In this document: piece by piece, positions 17,947-27,540 of the stretch
How the letters are laid out: every line of letters starts with the position of its first letter
How positions within the stretch are numbered: position 1 is the stretch's first letter
From: a virus
Reading direction: 5' to 3' (one strand)
Length of the DNA stretch: 64,000 bases
Virus record (IMG/VR): IMGVR_UViG_3300012003_000002
Coordinates: 33,562 to 97,561 of that record
Made by a program: the position numbers and the translations under genes
Notes under the pieces: model-generated
Told to the model about the DNA's origin: nothing
The model's input: only the letters and a program-made list of their open reading frames with translations
Databases searched by the model: none

Positions 17947-19029
17947 TTATAAATTTAACACATGACCTGAGAAATTACTATATGTATTTTCATCTTGTGC
18001 CCATAATGGAGTACCATTATCTTTTAATTTTGTTTTACGTGCAATTTGTTCTAAATCTTTTACAGCACTTGATTTAGCACTTATTGATATTTTACTTAAA
18101 TCTTTAAAACCATTTGTAAGTTCATAAAAATGATACATTCTAATTTCAAATTCTAATGGATTTTCTCTTCGTTCTTTCATGAATTTATTTTCAAAAGTTC
18201 CATCTGGAGATTTACCAACAATATCATTAATTGACTTATAAACTTTATCTTGTAAAACTTTATTAGGTTTTAATCCTGAAATTAAATCTTTAGATTCATA
18301 AATGGTTTTTTTCATTTGTTCATTTAATCTAGACTGTTCTAACTTATCTGATTCTAATCTTTCTTTATAAGAATTAGTTTCTTTTTCAATTTCACGATTC
18401 TTAAATTCTTTAAGACTTTCTAATGATTCTTCTGCATCTTCCAATATAGCATCATCACCTAAATCAACTAATCGATTTAACATCCTATTAGCTTTTTTTT
18501 CATCTAAACCCTGATTAAGATAATCATCGTAAATTATACGTTTGGCTAAATCAATATCATTTTTTAATAAAGAAATATCAATAGAATTTAAATCATTAAT
18601 TTCTTTTTTAACAGTTCCTATTTTATTTAAATCTAAATTTGCTAAATAATCATTTAGTCTTAATTCTGCTTGGATATCTAGTTCTTTATTAAAAACATTT
18701 GCAAAATCATCAGCAGATTTAATATCTTTTAAATCGATGTCAAGAGAAGGTAGCAATCCTTGTTCGTGAACAAAAGCGGCTAAAGAAGAATATAGGTTGG
18801 AAGAAGACTCACCGCCTTCACTACCTTCATCTTCAACATCTTCCTCGTCTACTTCCTCTGAACTATTGTCCTCAACGTGGTTATTATTTTCTAATGTAGT
18901 ATCTTCTACATTTGTGTTATTATTATTTTCTTCTTCATTGGTATTGTCATCTTCAGGTACTGCAAAATTAAAGTTTAATTCTTGATTTCCTTCAAATAAA
19001 CCCATACCTAATTCATTATCGTCTTCCAT
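17947..19029 (-). CDS. Scaffold-like protein
   Basis: A 360-residue protein with an extremely acidic, Asn/Glu/Asp-rich N terminus (about residues 1-75), then helical coiled-coil regions (about 150-290) rich in Glu/Lys/Leu. Length, acidity, coiled coil and place directly upstream of the major capsid gene identify it as the probable scaffold. No protease motif is seen. Its promoter is at 19069-19100. Confidence 0.5.
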   Translation of the reverse strand: MEDDNELGMGLFEGNQELNFNFAVPEDDNTNEEENNNNTNVEDTTLENNNHVEDNSSEEVDEEDVEDEGSEGGESSSNLYSSLAAFVHEQGLLPSLDIDLKDIKSADDFANVFNKELDIQAELRLNDYLANLDLNKIGTVKKEINDLNSIDISLLKNDIDLAKRIIYDDYLNQGLDEKKANRMLNRLVDLGDDAILEDAEESLESLKEFKNREIEKETNSYKERLESDKLEQSRLNEQMKKTIYESKDLISGLKPNKVLQDKVYKSINDIVGKSPDGTFENKFMKERRENPLEFEIRMYHFYELTNGFKDLSKISISAKSSAVKDLEQIARKTKLKDNGTPLWAQDENTYSNFSGHVLNL

Positions 19030-19068
19030 TCGATTATTTATTATGTTTATGTTTTATTATAATTAATA

Positions 19069-19100
19069 CAAATATAATAAATTTTATGGTAAAAGTCAAC
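19069..19100 (-). promoter_or_regulatory. Bacteroidota-type promoter for scaffold-capsid transcription
   Basis: The minus strand reads TTG, 20 bases, TATATTTG, about 40 bases upstream of the scaffold start. This fits the Bacteroidota -33/-7 consensus well. It would drive the scaffold, endonuclease and capsid genes. Confidence 0.5.
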
Positions 19101-19153
19101 TAAAAATTACAATATTCTTAGTTGATTAATTTTCGTCCATAGCGTTTATCTTA

Positions 19154-21541
19154 TTATTTTTTCTTAATTCTAGCAATTTTATTTGCTTCTTCTCTTAATT
19201 TTACATTATCTGTATGTTTTTTCATATCATCATTTAATGCTTTTAATTTAAGATTATAATCCTTTCTAGCTTCAGTTATATTAAATTGAAGTTTTTCTTG
19301 TGCTAAAGGATCTTTAATTCCATCATCAATAACACTCACTCCGTTAATATCTGCAGATAATTCTGCAATATAAACTTTAGTATCATTATCTCTTTGATTT
19401 TTTACATCTTCAAGTTCAAGTTTTCTATTTTCTAAATCAGCAGAAGTAGCATTTGCTTCTTGTTGTGTTTTATTAGCATCTTGTGCTTGTTGAGATTGAT
19501 TTTGTTGCATTTGTTCTTCCGCCATTTCTAACTTACGTCTCATATCCATTAATGAAGGACTAAAATAAATATCCATTATTGTAGTCATTGAACCACCATT
19601 TTGAATAAATGCTTGAGCATATTGTTTAATAGCATTTTCAAGTTCCATTATTTTAGGAGTATTTGATACTAATAAACCGTAATCAGACTCTGCAAAAGTT
19701 TCACCTTCCATATTTAAAATCTCAATAGTTTGATCATCTAGTATATACTGCACTTTTTTATTTTCAACATCTTTTAATGCTATTTTAGCAGTTTCTAAAA
19801 ATGCTTCTAATACTCTAATTTTAACAGCTTCGTGTTGCATAAACCAATATTCAGTAATATGACTTGATTGATTTACAGAACGTTCTACACCACCTACAGT
19901 TTCACTATTTGAAATTTGTCCTTCACGTTGTCTTGATACACCACAAAGTTCACCCATTTCAACTTTAATAAATTCTAGTAATTGAATATGTTGTTGTATA
20001 TAAGCACCTGTTTCCATATCAATAGCTCTTCCACCAACAGTATTCATATTACCTGCAAGTTTACCTGTAGATTGACCATGTTGACCTTCTTTGAATGAAT
20101 CTACTACAGCAATCTTATTTACTACTGCAAAATGCATCCATTTTTCAATTTCCCAGTTAGCTGGTACTTTTGCTAAATCAAGTTCTAATATTTTACCATA
20201 GTTTGTAGATATTGCTTTATTAAGTCTATCAAACATTACATCATACATATATTGAAAGTTTTTAGCTCTATCTACTAAAGATACAGATTTACCTTGATTA
20301 GTATTATATATTTGACCAATTACACCTAAATGACCTTTAGATGGGTTATTAGCTTTTACATACTGAACTTGTAAAGGTCTCATTTTAAGATAAATATCTC
20401 TACCTAATTTTACACCTTCCCAACCTTCGGATACCCAAAAGTCTGTAGATTCTTCACCTAAATTTTTATCTACTTTATATTCTTCAGATTCAAATCTAAA
20501 TTGTTCATCACCATATTCATCATAGAATTTAATCTTTTTAACTTTACGTAATGATTTCCATCTAACTTTTAATTCTCTAATATTACCATTTTCATCAGTA
20601 TAGTTAGTATTAAAATAATGACCATTTAATTCAGCCATTTGAGTCATACTATCATATAATCCAGCAGCATCAGTTCTATCTCTAAATAACGTATGATTAT
20701 CATAATCTTCAGAGTAAGTACCTCTACTTGTTCTTGTAGAGTATTCTAATAAATGATCAATTTCATCAGGTTTAAGTTCATCGTAATATTCATCTACTAA
20801 TTGATTAGGAGATTTATGATCTTCCATAATAATAATATCAGCATCTTCAAATCTATTTGAATTACCCGTTCTAACAGAATGAACTTTTAATGGATTTAAT
20901 TTTTGAAAAGTAGGTTCACCATGAGATATATTAACTAAATATATTTCTTCTGCAACAAGTAAAGCGTCTTTAAATCCTTCTGTAAATTTCTCAGAAAATT
21001 TTAATTCTTGCCAATAATGTCTAAGAATTTGATTTGCCATTTTTTCACGAATGTCTTTCCAAGTATATTTCATATATTTACCTAATTCATCCATTTTTTG
21101 TTTTAACTCATCATCTTTATAATTTTCTTGTAACATTTGACTAAGTTTTTGAAAAAGAAATGTTTTTTTATCTTCTTCTTTCTTAGTAATTGCATCTGGA
21201 TTAGTTACAATAACAGACCAATCAAATCTACGTTTAATTTCTTCACCTACTAATAAATCAATTTTAGGAACAATGATAGGTATATGTGGTATCATTTTAG
21301 GTACATAACTTGCTTCTAAGTGATGTGGATTAACAACTTCTGTTAAATCCTGCATATCTAAAATACCATTATAAAGATTATAATTAATAACTTTATTTTT
21401 AAATGTACGTCTAATTCTATCATCATGATAAAATGAATGTTTATCTGAAAAATCTAAATTATCTTTTCTCCATTCTTTATCTTTTTTACTATAAGGTAAT
21501 CTTTGTCGTGGTTGTTGTATTCTTAAATTACGTACTTCCAT
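19154..21541 (-). CDS. Portal protein
   Basis: A 795-residue protein, close to the usual crAss-like portal length. The N terminus (residues 1-130) includes PHIPIIVPKIDLLVGEEIKRRFDW, a typical clip/wing-type motif. The C-terminal 150 residues are a Gln/Asn/Lys-rich coiled coil (EEQMQQNQSQQAQDANK), as in other large podovirus portals. It forms the dodecameric DNA channel at one capsid vertex and docks the terminase encoded directly upstream. Confidence 0.5.
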   Translation of the reverse strand: MEVRNLRIQQPRQRLPYSKKDKEWRKDNLDFSDKHSFYHDDRIRRTFKNKVINYNLYNGILDMQDLTEVVNPHHLEASYVPKMIPHIPIIVPKIDLLVGEEIKRRFDWSVIVTNPDAITKKEEDKKTFLFQKLSQMLQENYKDDELKQKMDELGKYMKYTWKDIREKMANQILRHYWQELKFSEKFTEGFKDALLVAEEIYLVNISHGEPTFQKLNPLKVHSVRTGNSNRFEDADIIIMEDHKSPNQLVDEYYDELKPDEIDHLLEYSTRTSRGTYSEDYDNHTLFRDRTDAAGLYDSMTQMAELNGHYFNTNYTDENGNIRELKVRWKSLRKVKKIKFYDEYGDEQFRFESEEYKVDKNLGEESTDFWVSEGWEGVKLGRDIYLKMRPLQVQYVKANNPSKGHLGVIGQIYNTNQGKSVSLVDRAKNFQYMYDVMFDRLNKAISTNYGKILELDLAKVPANWEIEKWMHFAVVNKIAVVDSFKEGQHGQSTGKLAGNMNTVGGRAIDMETGAYIQQHIQLLEFIKVEMGELCGVSRQREGQISNSETVGGVERSVNQSSHITEYWFMQHEAVKIRVLEAFLETAKIALKDVENKKVQYILDDQTIEILNMEGETFAESDYGLLVSNTPKIMELENAIKQYAQAFIQNGGSMTTIMDIYFSPSLMDMRRKLEMAEEQMQQNQSQQAQDANKTQQEANATSADLENRKLELEDVKNQRDNDTKVYIAELSADINGVSVIDDGIKDPLAQEKLQFNITEARKDYNLKLKALNDDMKKHTDNVKLREEANKIARIKKK

Positions 21542-21563
21542 TTATCTAATTTTATTTAACTTT

Positions 21564-21593
21564 ACAATATACAACATTTTACTTTTAATTCAA
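21564..21593 (-). promoter_or_regulatory. Probable promoter for the portal gene
   Basis: On the minus strand TTG, 19 bases, TATATTGT, in the 68-base gap between the terminase stop and the portal start. One base differs from the TAnnTTTG consensus, so the call is moderate. Confidence 0.5.
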
Positions 21594-21609
21594 AATGATT
21601 TATCATATA

Positions 21610-23883
21610 TTAATAGTATATTTGATTTTCGTTCATAGCGTTTGGTTTATTAAAATTTTTATTAAAGAATTTATCATTTGCTAAAGTTTCAACTTGTTTA
21701 TCTTTATTAGCTATTGCAGATTGTGTTCTTTTATATCTATCTTCTCGAAGTATAAATAACATACCACCTGCAGATACTCTATCAAAGTTACCATCTGAAT
21801 TCCATTTAATACATTCTTCAATATATGCCAAACCTCTTATAGTATGTAATTTTAATTTACCAGGATTTTCTTCATCTTCTACAGATGTATTCATCCAATC
21901 AGCTTGTAACTTTCTGCCCCATTTATTTACTTCAGCATTTGCCATTGTACCTTTTGATGTATTACCATAACCCATATCTTTAGTCATTTGCATATCTTTA
22001 AGAATTTGAGGTGTGTCACATAATCTAAACAATGCATTCTTTTTATCAAAGTAACTAAATAAACCTTTTAAGTTTTTTTCATAATTAGCTATAGCATTAT
22101 AAAATTCTAATGTTCTTAATGCTATTTCATAAGCTTCTTCTGCCAATCTAGGTCTTCCTGAAAATTCTGCTACAATTCTATCTGTAAATAAATCCATAAC
22201 TATTATTGAAAATAATGAAGTTCCTGAATCTGCATCGATTGGATCAATTCCTGCAATATATCTACCATGTGCTATTTCACCATTTGCGTTTTCAGAAGGC
22301 ATTTCAAATATTTCTAAACATCCTTCACGATTAGCATTATCTTTATCATAACTTCTTAATGGAAATTTATCATTATTTAATCTCCATTTAAGTTTACCAT
22401 CACTAGTTCTAACTATTTCTCCAACATAATGTTCAGCTAAAAAAGATTCTTTTCTTACCATTATAGTTTCTAAATAATCTTTAAGATCTGATACTGGAAA
22501 TACAGTTCCCTCAGTACGCATAATAGCTTCTTGAGGAGTAATTGGTTCCTCAGCTTTCTTTTGAGTAATTGCAGAAGGATCTGACGAATTATATTTAATT
22601 TTATATCTATTCGTAAGAATTTGTAATAAAGCTTTAATTACATCAGGTTCACCACATTCTTCATCATAACAACCATTACGATTTAAATATCCACCCCAAA
22701 AGAATCCACAAGTAGTATCTCCTCTAGTATTTTTATCAAATACATTAGGAATACCATATATTTCATAAGCAGCAGTATTGTAAAATAGTTTTTCAGAACC
22801 TTCAAATGAACCTCCTTCAACTCCACCTGTTCCGCCTGCTAACATAAATCCAAAACCTACATCTCCATCCTCAACAGCTTTTAAATTCACATTCCAAGCT
22901 TTTTCAAGATTAGGAAATAAACCATCTTCTTCATAATGAATAAGTGGTCCACGAATACCCCTAGCTTTATCAGGATTATCTTTTAATGATATTCCGTGTA
23001 CAGAAGATAATAATCCTTGACGTACACCATATTCATCTTTAAATCCTAATTGTATTTCTAAAGTACTACCAGCTCTATCTACAGTTCTCATTCTAGGTAA
23101 AGGTGTATGTTTTGCAATCCAGTCAAGAGTATCTACAACTTTACCCCAAATACCTTTATCACCAGCTAAGAAAGTTTTTTCAGATGCTAAGTGAAAATTA
23201 GGGTTTCCTGTTCCAGGATATACATACATATTACAAGGTGATATTGCTCCCATTTTAAACGAAAATCCAACCCCCCTTGTTTTAAGAAGTTTACCGTGCA
23301 TACCACCATCTCTAGCTTGTTGCATATAATGATAGAATAAATAATCTCCTAACCAAGGTTTTGGAAATTTTTGTACACGTTCTCCTTTTTGTTTCCTGCC
23401 TGTACTTTCAGTTTTAACAATTTCAACTAACCATATTGGACTATAATTCCAATAAAAATATAATTGACCTGGAATCCATTCACCATCACTTTCTCTAACT
23501 AATCCATATTTCCATCTACGTTGTTCTTCTTTCCAGAATTCAGCATATGTAGATTTGGGATTTGGATTAGGTGTTAAATGAGTATATTTATTATGTTTTT
23601 CAAAGAATAATGCACGTTCTCTAAAGAAATCCATATCTTCTAAAATATGAGGATTTGTTAAATCTACATTAACTCTACTATCATTATAAAACTTAGTTTC
23701 TCTAGGTCTATTTTTAGCATAACCACGAATATCTTCAGTAGCTACTAATCTTCTAATAAATTCTATAGAAGATAAAAAGTCTATTAATTCCAACCAAACT
23801 TCTCTTGGGACTGAGTTTTTAATTTCATCAGTTAAAGGAGTTTGAAATTTATTCATTTTATAAAGGGATTTTATTTCATCCAT
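21610..23883 (-). CDS. terL: Terminase large subunit
   Basis: A 757-residue packaging motor. The ATPase part has LKTRGVGFSFK near residue 200 as a Walker A of the crAss-like type (no canonical GxGKS) and LIHYEEDGLF as Walker B with the catalytic Glu. The nuclease part starts at IAGIDPIDADSGTS near residue 545, an RNase H-like Asp motif. It overlaps the chaperonin stop by 13 bases and lies directly before the portal gene. Length and motif spacing match crAss-like terminases. Confidence 0.5.
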   Translation of the reverse strand: MDEIKSLYKMNKFQTPLTDEIKNSVPREVWLELIDFLSSIEFIRRLVATEDIRGYAKNRPRETKFYNDSRVNVDLTNPHILEDMDFFRERALFFEKHNKYTHLTPNPNPKSTYAEFWKEEQRRWKYGLVRESDGEWIPGQLYFYWNYSPIWLVEIVKTESTGRKQKGERVQKFPKPWLGDYLFYHYMQQARDGGMHGKLLKTRGVGFSFKMGAISPCNMYVYPGTGNPNFHLASEKTFLAGDKGIWGKVVDTLDWIAKHTPLPRMRTVDRAGSTLEIQLGFKDEYGVRQGLLSSVHGISLKDNPDKARGIRGPLIHYEEDGLFPNLEKAWNVNLKAVEDGDVGFGFMLAGGTGGVEGGSFEGSEKLFYNTAAYEIYGIPNVFDKNTRGDTTCGFFWGGYLNRNGCYDEECGEPDVIKALLQILTNRYKIKYNSSDPSAITQKKAEEPITPQEAIMRTEGTVFPVSDLKDYLETIMVRKESFLAEHYVGEIVRTSDGKLKWRLNNDKFPLRSYDKDNANREGCLEIFEMPSENANGEIAHGRYIAGIDPIDADSGTSLFSIIVMDLFTDRIVAEFSGRPRLAEEAYEIALRTLEFYNAIANYEKNLKGLFSYFDKKNALFRLCDTPQILKDMQMTKDMGYGNTSKGTMANAEVNKWGRKLQADWMNTSVEDEENPGKLKLHTIRGLAYIEECIKWNSDGNFDRVSAGGMLFILREDRYKRTQSAIANKDKQVETLANDKFFNKNFNKPNAMNENQIYY

Positions 23884-25355
23884 TCTTCAGAATTTAATAC
23901 TACAGCTTCAGTACTGAGTATAACTTTAGCAACTGATACTGCATTTTCTAATGCACATCTAGTTACTTTAAGAGGGTCAATAATATTTAAATCAAAACCT
24001 ATACCTGGAGTTTGATCTTTTATATTACAACCATTTTGTTTTATTGTATTTAATGGTGCAAAAAAACAACTATAAATAGAATCTATTAAATTTTTAGAAT
24101 CAAAGGTATCATAAAAATTTAAATTAAAAACACATTGTTTTAAAGCTATTCCAGCACCTTCTACAATACCTTCTTCTAATGCACAAGCTACAGCTTTAAC
24201 AGCATCATCATATCTATCAAAACGTTCTTTTACTTCAAGTTCTGATTTACCACCAACTTTAATAATAGATATTTTACCTTTAAGATATTCAATTCTTTGT
24301 TTAATTAAATCTTTATCGTGTTCAGCTAACTCTATATTCTTAGATAATTCAGTTAGAGATTCTAATTTAATAGAAACATCTACAGAATCATCTTTAACTA
24401 ATATACTATTGTTTTTAGATATTTTACAAGATTGTAATTTACCAAGAATATCTGTGTTATAAGATTTAGATATATCTGTAATTAATGTACTCCCAGTAAA
24501 CTCACATAGATCTTGCAATAGATCTTTACGGTGTTTAGAGAAGCCTGGCGACTTAATAATACATATTGGTAATGATTGTGATAGAACTAAAGTTTCAAGC
24601 TTTCTAAGAGCTTGTTCGTGAATATCTTCAACAATTATTAATAGTGAATTATTAGGTTGTTGTGTCAATTCTAATATAGCTCTAAAGTTTTCTAACTTTT
24701 CTAATTTACCATCAATAATTAAAGTGTTAACATTAGTAAATTCACAAATACCTTTAGATTGATTTGTAATAAAATGTTTAGAGAAGTAACTCACTGGAAG
24801 TGCCATTCCTGGTAAAGTATCTAACACATCTTCTGTATTAGAACTCTCTTCAATTTTAACTATATCAGAATGGTTATAAGCCTGTTGAATAAGCTCACCA
24901 ATCTGTAGATCGTTATTAGCAGATATGCTAGCAACGTGTTTAATATCTTCATGTTTTAATTCTCGTGAATTAAGTTTTAGTTGTTCAATAACTTTTGGTA
25001 TAATCTCATCAAAAGCTTTGTTAATATCTACAGATTTAAAATCTTTTAAATTATTAACAAATGCTGTAGCTAATACTATTGATGTTGTTGTACCATCTCC
25101 CGCTTCATCAGCTGTTTTTTTAGCAACCTGTTTAATTAAGTTTGCACCAATATTCTTTAATGGGTCTTTAAATGTGATTTGTTCTGCAACGGATACTCCA
25201 TCTTTAGTTATAATATATTCCCCATATTTGTTTTTATTAGGTATAATTACAGTAGCACCATTTGGTCCCATTGTAGAACTAACAGCTCTATTTAAATCAT
25301 TAATACCTTCTATAATCTTATCTCTCGCTTCTTTTCCAAAATATAATTCTTCCAT
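23871..25355 (-). CDS. groEL: GroEL-like chaperonin (Cpn60)
   Basis: A 494-residue protein, about 50 shorter than bacterial GroEL. It keeps the ATP site ITKDGVSVAEQITFKDP and the strict GDGTTTSIVLA, and the equatorial GGKSELEVKERFDRYDDAVKA and ACALEEGIVEGAG. The apical domain is divergent, and the flexible GGM tail is absent. It would form a folding chamber, perhaps for virion proteins, with host GroES or the GroES-like product of 26338-26718. It starts at an ATG that overlaps the stop of the upstream 53-residue gene by one base. Confidence 0.5.
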   Translation of the reverse strand: MEELYFGKEARDKIIEGINDLNRAVSSTMGPNGATVIIPNKNKYGEYIITKDGVSVAEQITFKDPLKNIGANLIKQVAKKTADEAGDGTTTSIVLATAFVNNLKDFKSVDINKAFDEIIPKVIEQLKLNSRELKHEDIKHVASISANNDLQIGELIQQAYNHSDIVKIEESSNTEDVLDTLPGMALPVSYFSKHFITNQSKGICEFTNVNTLIIDGKLEKLENFRAILELTQQPNNSLLIIVEDIHEQALRKLETLVLSQSLPICIIKSPGFSKHRKDLLQDLCEFTGSTLITDISKSYNTDILGKLQSCKISKNNSILVKDDSVDVSIKLESLTELSKNIELAEHDKDLIKQRIEYLKGKISIIKVGGKSELEVKERFDRYDDAVKAVACALEEGIVEGAGIALKQCVFNLNFYDTFDSKNLIDSIYSCFFAPLNTIKQNGCNIKDQTPGIGFDLNIIDPLKVTRCALENAVSVAKVILSTEAVVLNSEEWMK

Positions 25356-25516
25356 TATCGTTTTAATTTTAAATTAGCAACATCTATATCTAAAAAATAA
25401 CCTAAATCTTCAACATATATTAATTTAAAAGGTCCTTTATATTTTTCCAACTTATCTTTAAAAGCATTAAACTCTGGTTGTATATCTTTTAAAAAATCTT
25501 CTATTGTTATTTCCAT
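25355..25516 (-). CDS. Small protein of 53 residues, unknown
   Basis: A short frame with ATG at 25516, product MEITIEDFLKDIQPEFNAF..., acidic and helical with a hydrophobic C-terminal part. The stop codon overlaps the chaperonin ATG (TAATG), so translation is probably coupled. No family is recognised. Confidence 0.5.
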   Translation of the reverse strand: MEITIEDFLKDIQPEFNAFKDKLEKYKGPFKLIYVEDLGYFLDIDVANLKLKR

Positions 25517-25517
25517 A

Positions 25518-26087
25518 TTATTCAAATTTTAAACCTCCTTCGTATATTCCCATAGCCTGTTGACCTTTCATACGTCCTTCAGTTTCTATTTTCTCTTTAA
25601 TTAATTCTTTTTCTGCTGCTTTTAAATCCTGCATCACAACTTTAATTTTACTAATACCACCTACAATAGTTGTTAATGTAGTTACTGGTTTGTTTCTATC
25701 ATCACGTTCTTCTAATAGCTCTTTAGTCTTAGTTAAGTATTCTGATATATCATTAGCAGCTAATAAAGCATTTTTATACAATTTACCAATTACAGTTAAA
25801 CTTCGTTCTTCATAGAAGTTAATTGCATCTTGCATTACAGAATCTATCTTCCAATTATCAGGAAGTTGTAAATCTTTTATAATTTCTTCAGTTCTAAATT
25901 TAATATCTATAATTAAATAATCAGATTTAATATCTGTATAGTAATATATAAATAACATTTCTTTTAATGCTAAATCTTTATTACGACTCTTATCTCGTTT
26001 TAATATTTTTTTAAAGGGTTCTAATCCCCATATTTGGTCCTCAACAGTGAGAACTCCATCTTTTAATAGGAAACCATTCATCGGCAT
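25518..26087 (-). CDS. Conserved packaging-region protein, unknown
   Basis: A 189-residue helical protein with MALKEMLFIYYYTDIKSD-like aromatic helices and a Lys/Glu-rich coiled coil near the C terminus (QDLKAAEKELIKEKIE). It lies in the operon that leads into the chaperonin and terminase genes. A small terminase or head-assembly role is possible from position and helical character, but no motif shows it. Confidence 0.5.
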   Translation of the reverse strand: MPMNGFLLKDGVLTVEDQIWGLEPFKKILKRDKSRNKDLALKEMLFIYYYTDIKSDYLIIDIKFRTEEIIKDLQLPDNWKIDSVMQDAINFYEERSLTVIGKLYKNALLAANDISEYLTKTKELLEERDDRNKPVTTLTTIVGGISKIKVVMQDLKAAEKELIKEKIETEGRMKGQQAMGIYEGGLKFE

Positions 26088-26107
26088 TAATTTTGTTTTA
26101 TACCTAT

Positions 26108-26137
26108 AAAACCCAACTAGATTTCTCAGGTTGGGTT
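26108..26137 (-). terminator. Probable leftward terminator
   Basis: Arms AACCCAAC and GTTGGGTT enclose a 12-base loop; the leftward RNA continues with UUUU. It lies eight bases past the stop of the 57-residue gene and before the ATG at 26087. The U-run is short, so it may be leaky. Confidence 0.5.
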
Positions 26138-26145
26138 ATAGTTTA

Positions 26146-26319
26146 TTATTTTTTAACTTTTGATAGTTCTTCTTTAACTTCTACAGGTTCTTGTAAAGCA
26201 TTTTTAACTACATTTAAAGCTGCTAGAATTGTAGCAGATTCTTCTAATTTAAAAGCACCTTTAGAATTTGCTAAATTTAAAGCTTGTTCAATAATTTGTA
26301 TTCCTTGTTCTTTTTCCAT
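26146..26319 (-). CDS. Small helical protein of 57 residues
   Basis: ATG at 26319, product MEKEQGIQIIEQALNLANSK..., ending in a Val/Lys/Glu-rich tail (EPVEVKEELSKVKK). It reads as two amphipathic helices (residues 5-20 and 25-45). It is followed by the hairpin at 26108-26137. No family is recognised. Amphipathic helices and high Ala content would suit an oligomeric structural or scaffolding accessory. Confidence 0.5.
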   Translation of the reverse strand: MEKEQGIQIIEQALNLANSKGAFKLEESATILAALNVVKNALQEPVEVKEELSKVKK

Positions 26320-26337
26320 ATTTAATTTAATTATAAT

Positions 26338-26718
26338 TTATTCGTTTGTTTGTAAATCTTTAGAATTTGTAAATCTTGTTTTAATTAATCTATCTTCAAT
26401 AATAGCAAATATCTTACCATCAAATTCAATAGGATCTAATTTAATTGTGGTAAAATCTTCATGTGAATTATTAGGATTAATTTGTTTACTTAACATTTTA
26501 TCTAAATCAAGTCTAATCTTATCACCTACTTCGATATTATGACAGTTTGGACCTTTTGCTATAATGTATTGAAATTGACTCATTGCATTATCAGATAAAT
26601 CTAAACTATCTAATGTATCTTCTGTATTTAAAGTAATTACTACTTTGTTAAACATTGGTTGCTCCAACCATTCTTTACTAATCTCTAAAGCATCATATGC
26701 TGTTACGTTCTCTTTCAT
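26338..26718 (-). CDS. GroES-like co-chaperonin candidate
   Basis: A 126-residue protein. The core QYIIAKGPNCHNIEVGDKIRLD followed by KLDPIEFDGKIFAIIEDRLIKTRF follows the GroES pattern (variable loop, GD turn, then a strand pair ending with 'I.ED.I'). The expected mobile loop would fall at about residues 35-50. The GroEL-like gene lies about 1 kb downstream in the same direction. The match is by pattern only, and an unrelated beta-barrel is possible. Confidence 0.5.
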   Translation of the reverse strand: MKENVTAYDALEISKEWLEQPMFNKVVITLNTEDTLDSLDLSDNAMSQFQYIIAKGPNCHNIEVGDKIRLDLDKMLSKQINPNNSHEDFTTIKLDPIEFDGKIFAIIEDRLIKTRFTNSKDLQTNE

Positions 26719-26992
26719 CTTTTTCTTCCTTACTTTTTTGTAATCTATATTTATGTTTATCTACTATTTCTCCTGATGTATATACTTTCCCTAAGTATTT
26801 AAAAAAGAAGTTTGTTTTTAAATTATCAATCTCTTCCGCAGTCATTGTATCTAATAACATTTTCCTAATCTCCTCATACATAAACCTGAATTGTGATTCG
26901 ACTATCTCTCTTACTTCACAATCTCTAAGATTATTATTTAAACCTATTGTATGAATAATATCATTTACTTTCTTTTCTTGAATTTTATCCAT
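26693..26992 (-). CDS. Small helical protein, unknown
   Basis: A 99-residue helical protein rich in Lys/Glu, starting MDKIQEKKVNDIIHTIGLN. It overlaps both neighbours (26 and 8 bases), so translation is coupled within the small-gene operon. No family is recognised. Confidence 0.5.
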   Translation of the reverse strand: MDKIQEKKVNDIIHTIGLNNNLRDCEVREIVESQFRFMYEEIRKMLLDTMTAEEIDNLKTNFFFKYLGKVYTSGEIVDKHKYRLQKSKEEKDERERNSI

Positions 26993-27371
26993 CTATAATT
27001 TTAAAATTAATATTAATAGTAAATACTTTATTCTTTTTATTCATTTGAGGAATATATACAGAAGATATTTCATTATCAATTATAACCTTATTTTTTCTAA
27101 GTTTTGTATATATATTTTCTAAACCTTGTGTTGTAATACCTAATTCATCTGTAATTAAAATTTTAGTATCATAATCAAATACTGTCTTCCATAAAATTTT
27201 ATTATTAGTAATCTCTTTAGAAAACTGATAATGATAATATAATAACAAAGCAACTACTGTATATTGTTGTTTCTGAAGTTTATGAAAAGGTTGTAAAAAC
27301 TCAATATATCTGAAAAAGAAATTTTTAACCTTTACATTTATAGTTGCATTTTTAACATTCTCCACTTTCAT
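26985..27371 (-). CDS. Probable winged-helix DNA-binding protein
   Basis: A 128-residue protein. Residues 35-110 read as a helix-turn-helix with a wing: QYTVVALLLYYHYQFS, then DELGITTQGLENIYTKLRKNKVI and a beta wing. This is the layout of replication-initiation or regulatory winged helices. A regulator of early-to-late switching is a reasonable guess because it heads the structural operon. No exact family is recognised. Confidence 0.5.
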   Translation of the reverse strand: MKVENVKNATINVKVKNFFFRYIEFLQPFHKLQKQQYTVVALLLYYHYQFSKEITNNKILWKTVFDYDTKILITDELGITTQGLENIYTKLRKNKVIIDNEISSVYIPQMNKKNKVFTININFKIIDG

Positions 27372-27534
27372 TTTTTTTTATAAAACCTTCTCTAACTACT
27401 TTAACTTCTGAATTTAATACATATTGTATTTCTCCTAATTTTAATTTATAAGAATTACATTCATTAGTTTTATTTTCTAATTGTTGTAATAAATATTTAA
27501 TTAAATCTTGATGTTGAATTATTAAATCTTCCAT
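27352..27534 (-). CDS. Small coiled-coil-like protein of 60 residues
   Basis: A short acidic/helical protein starting MEDLIIQHQDLIKYLLQQLENK, with a Leu-rich N-terminal helix. It overlaps the next gene by 20 bases. No family is recognised. Confidence 0.5.
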   Translation of the reverse strand: MEDLIIQHQDLIKYLLQQLENKTNECNSYKLKLGEIQYVLNSEVKVVREGFIKKNESGEC

Positions 27535-27540
27535 TTATAA

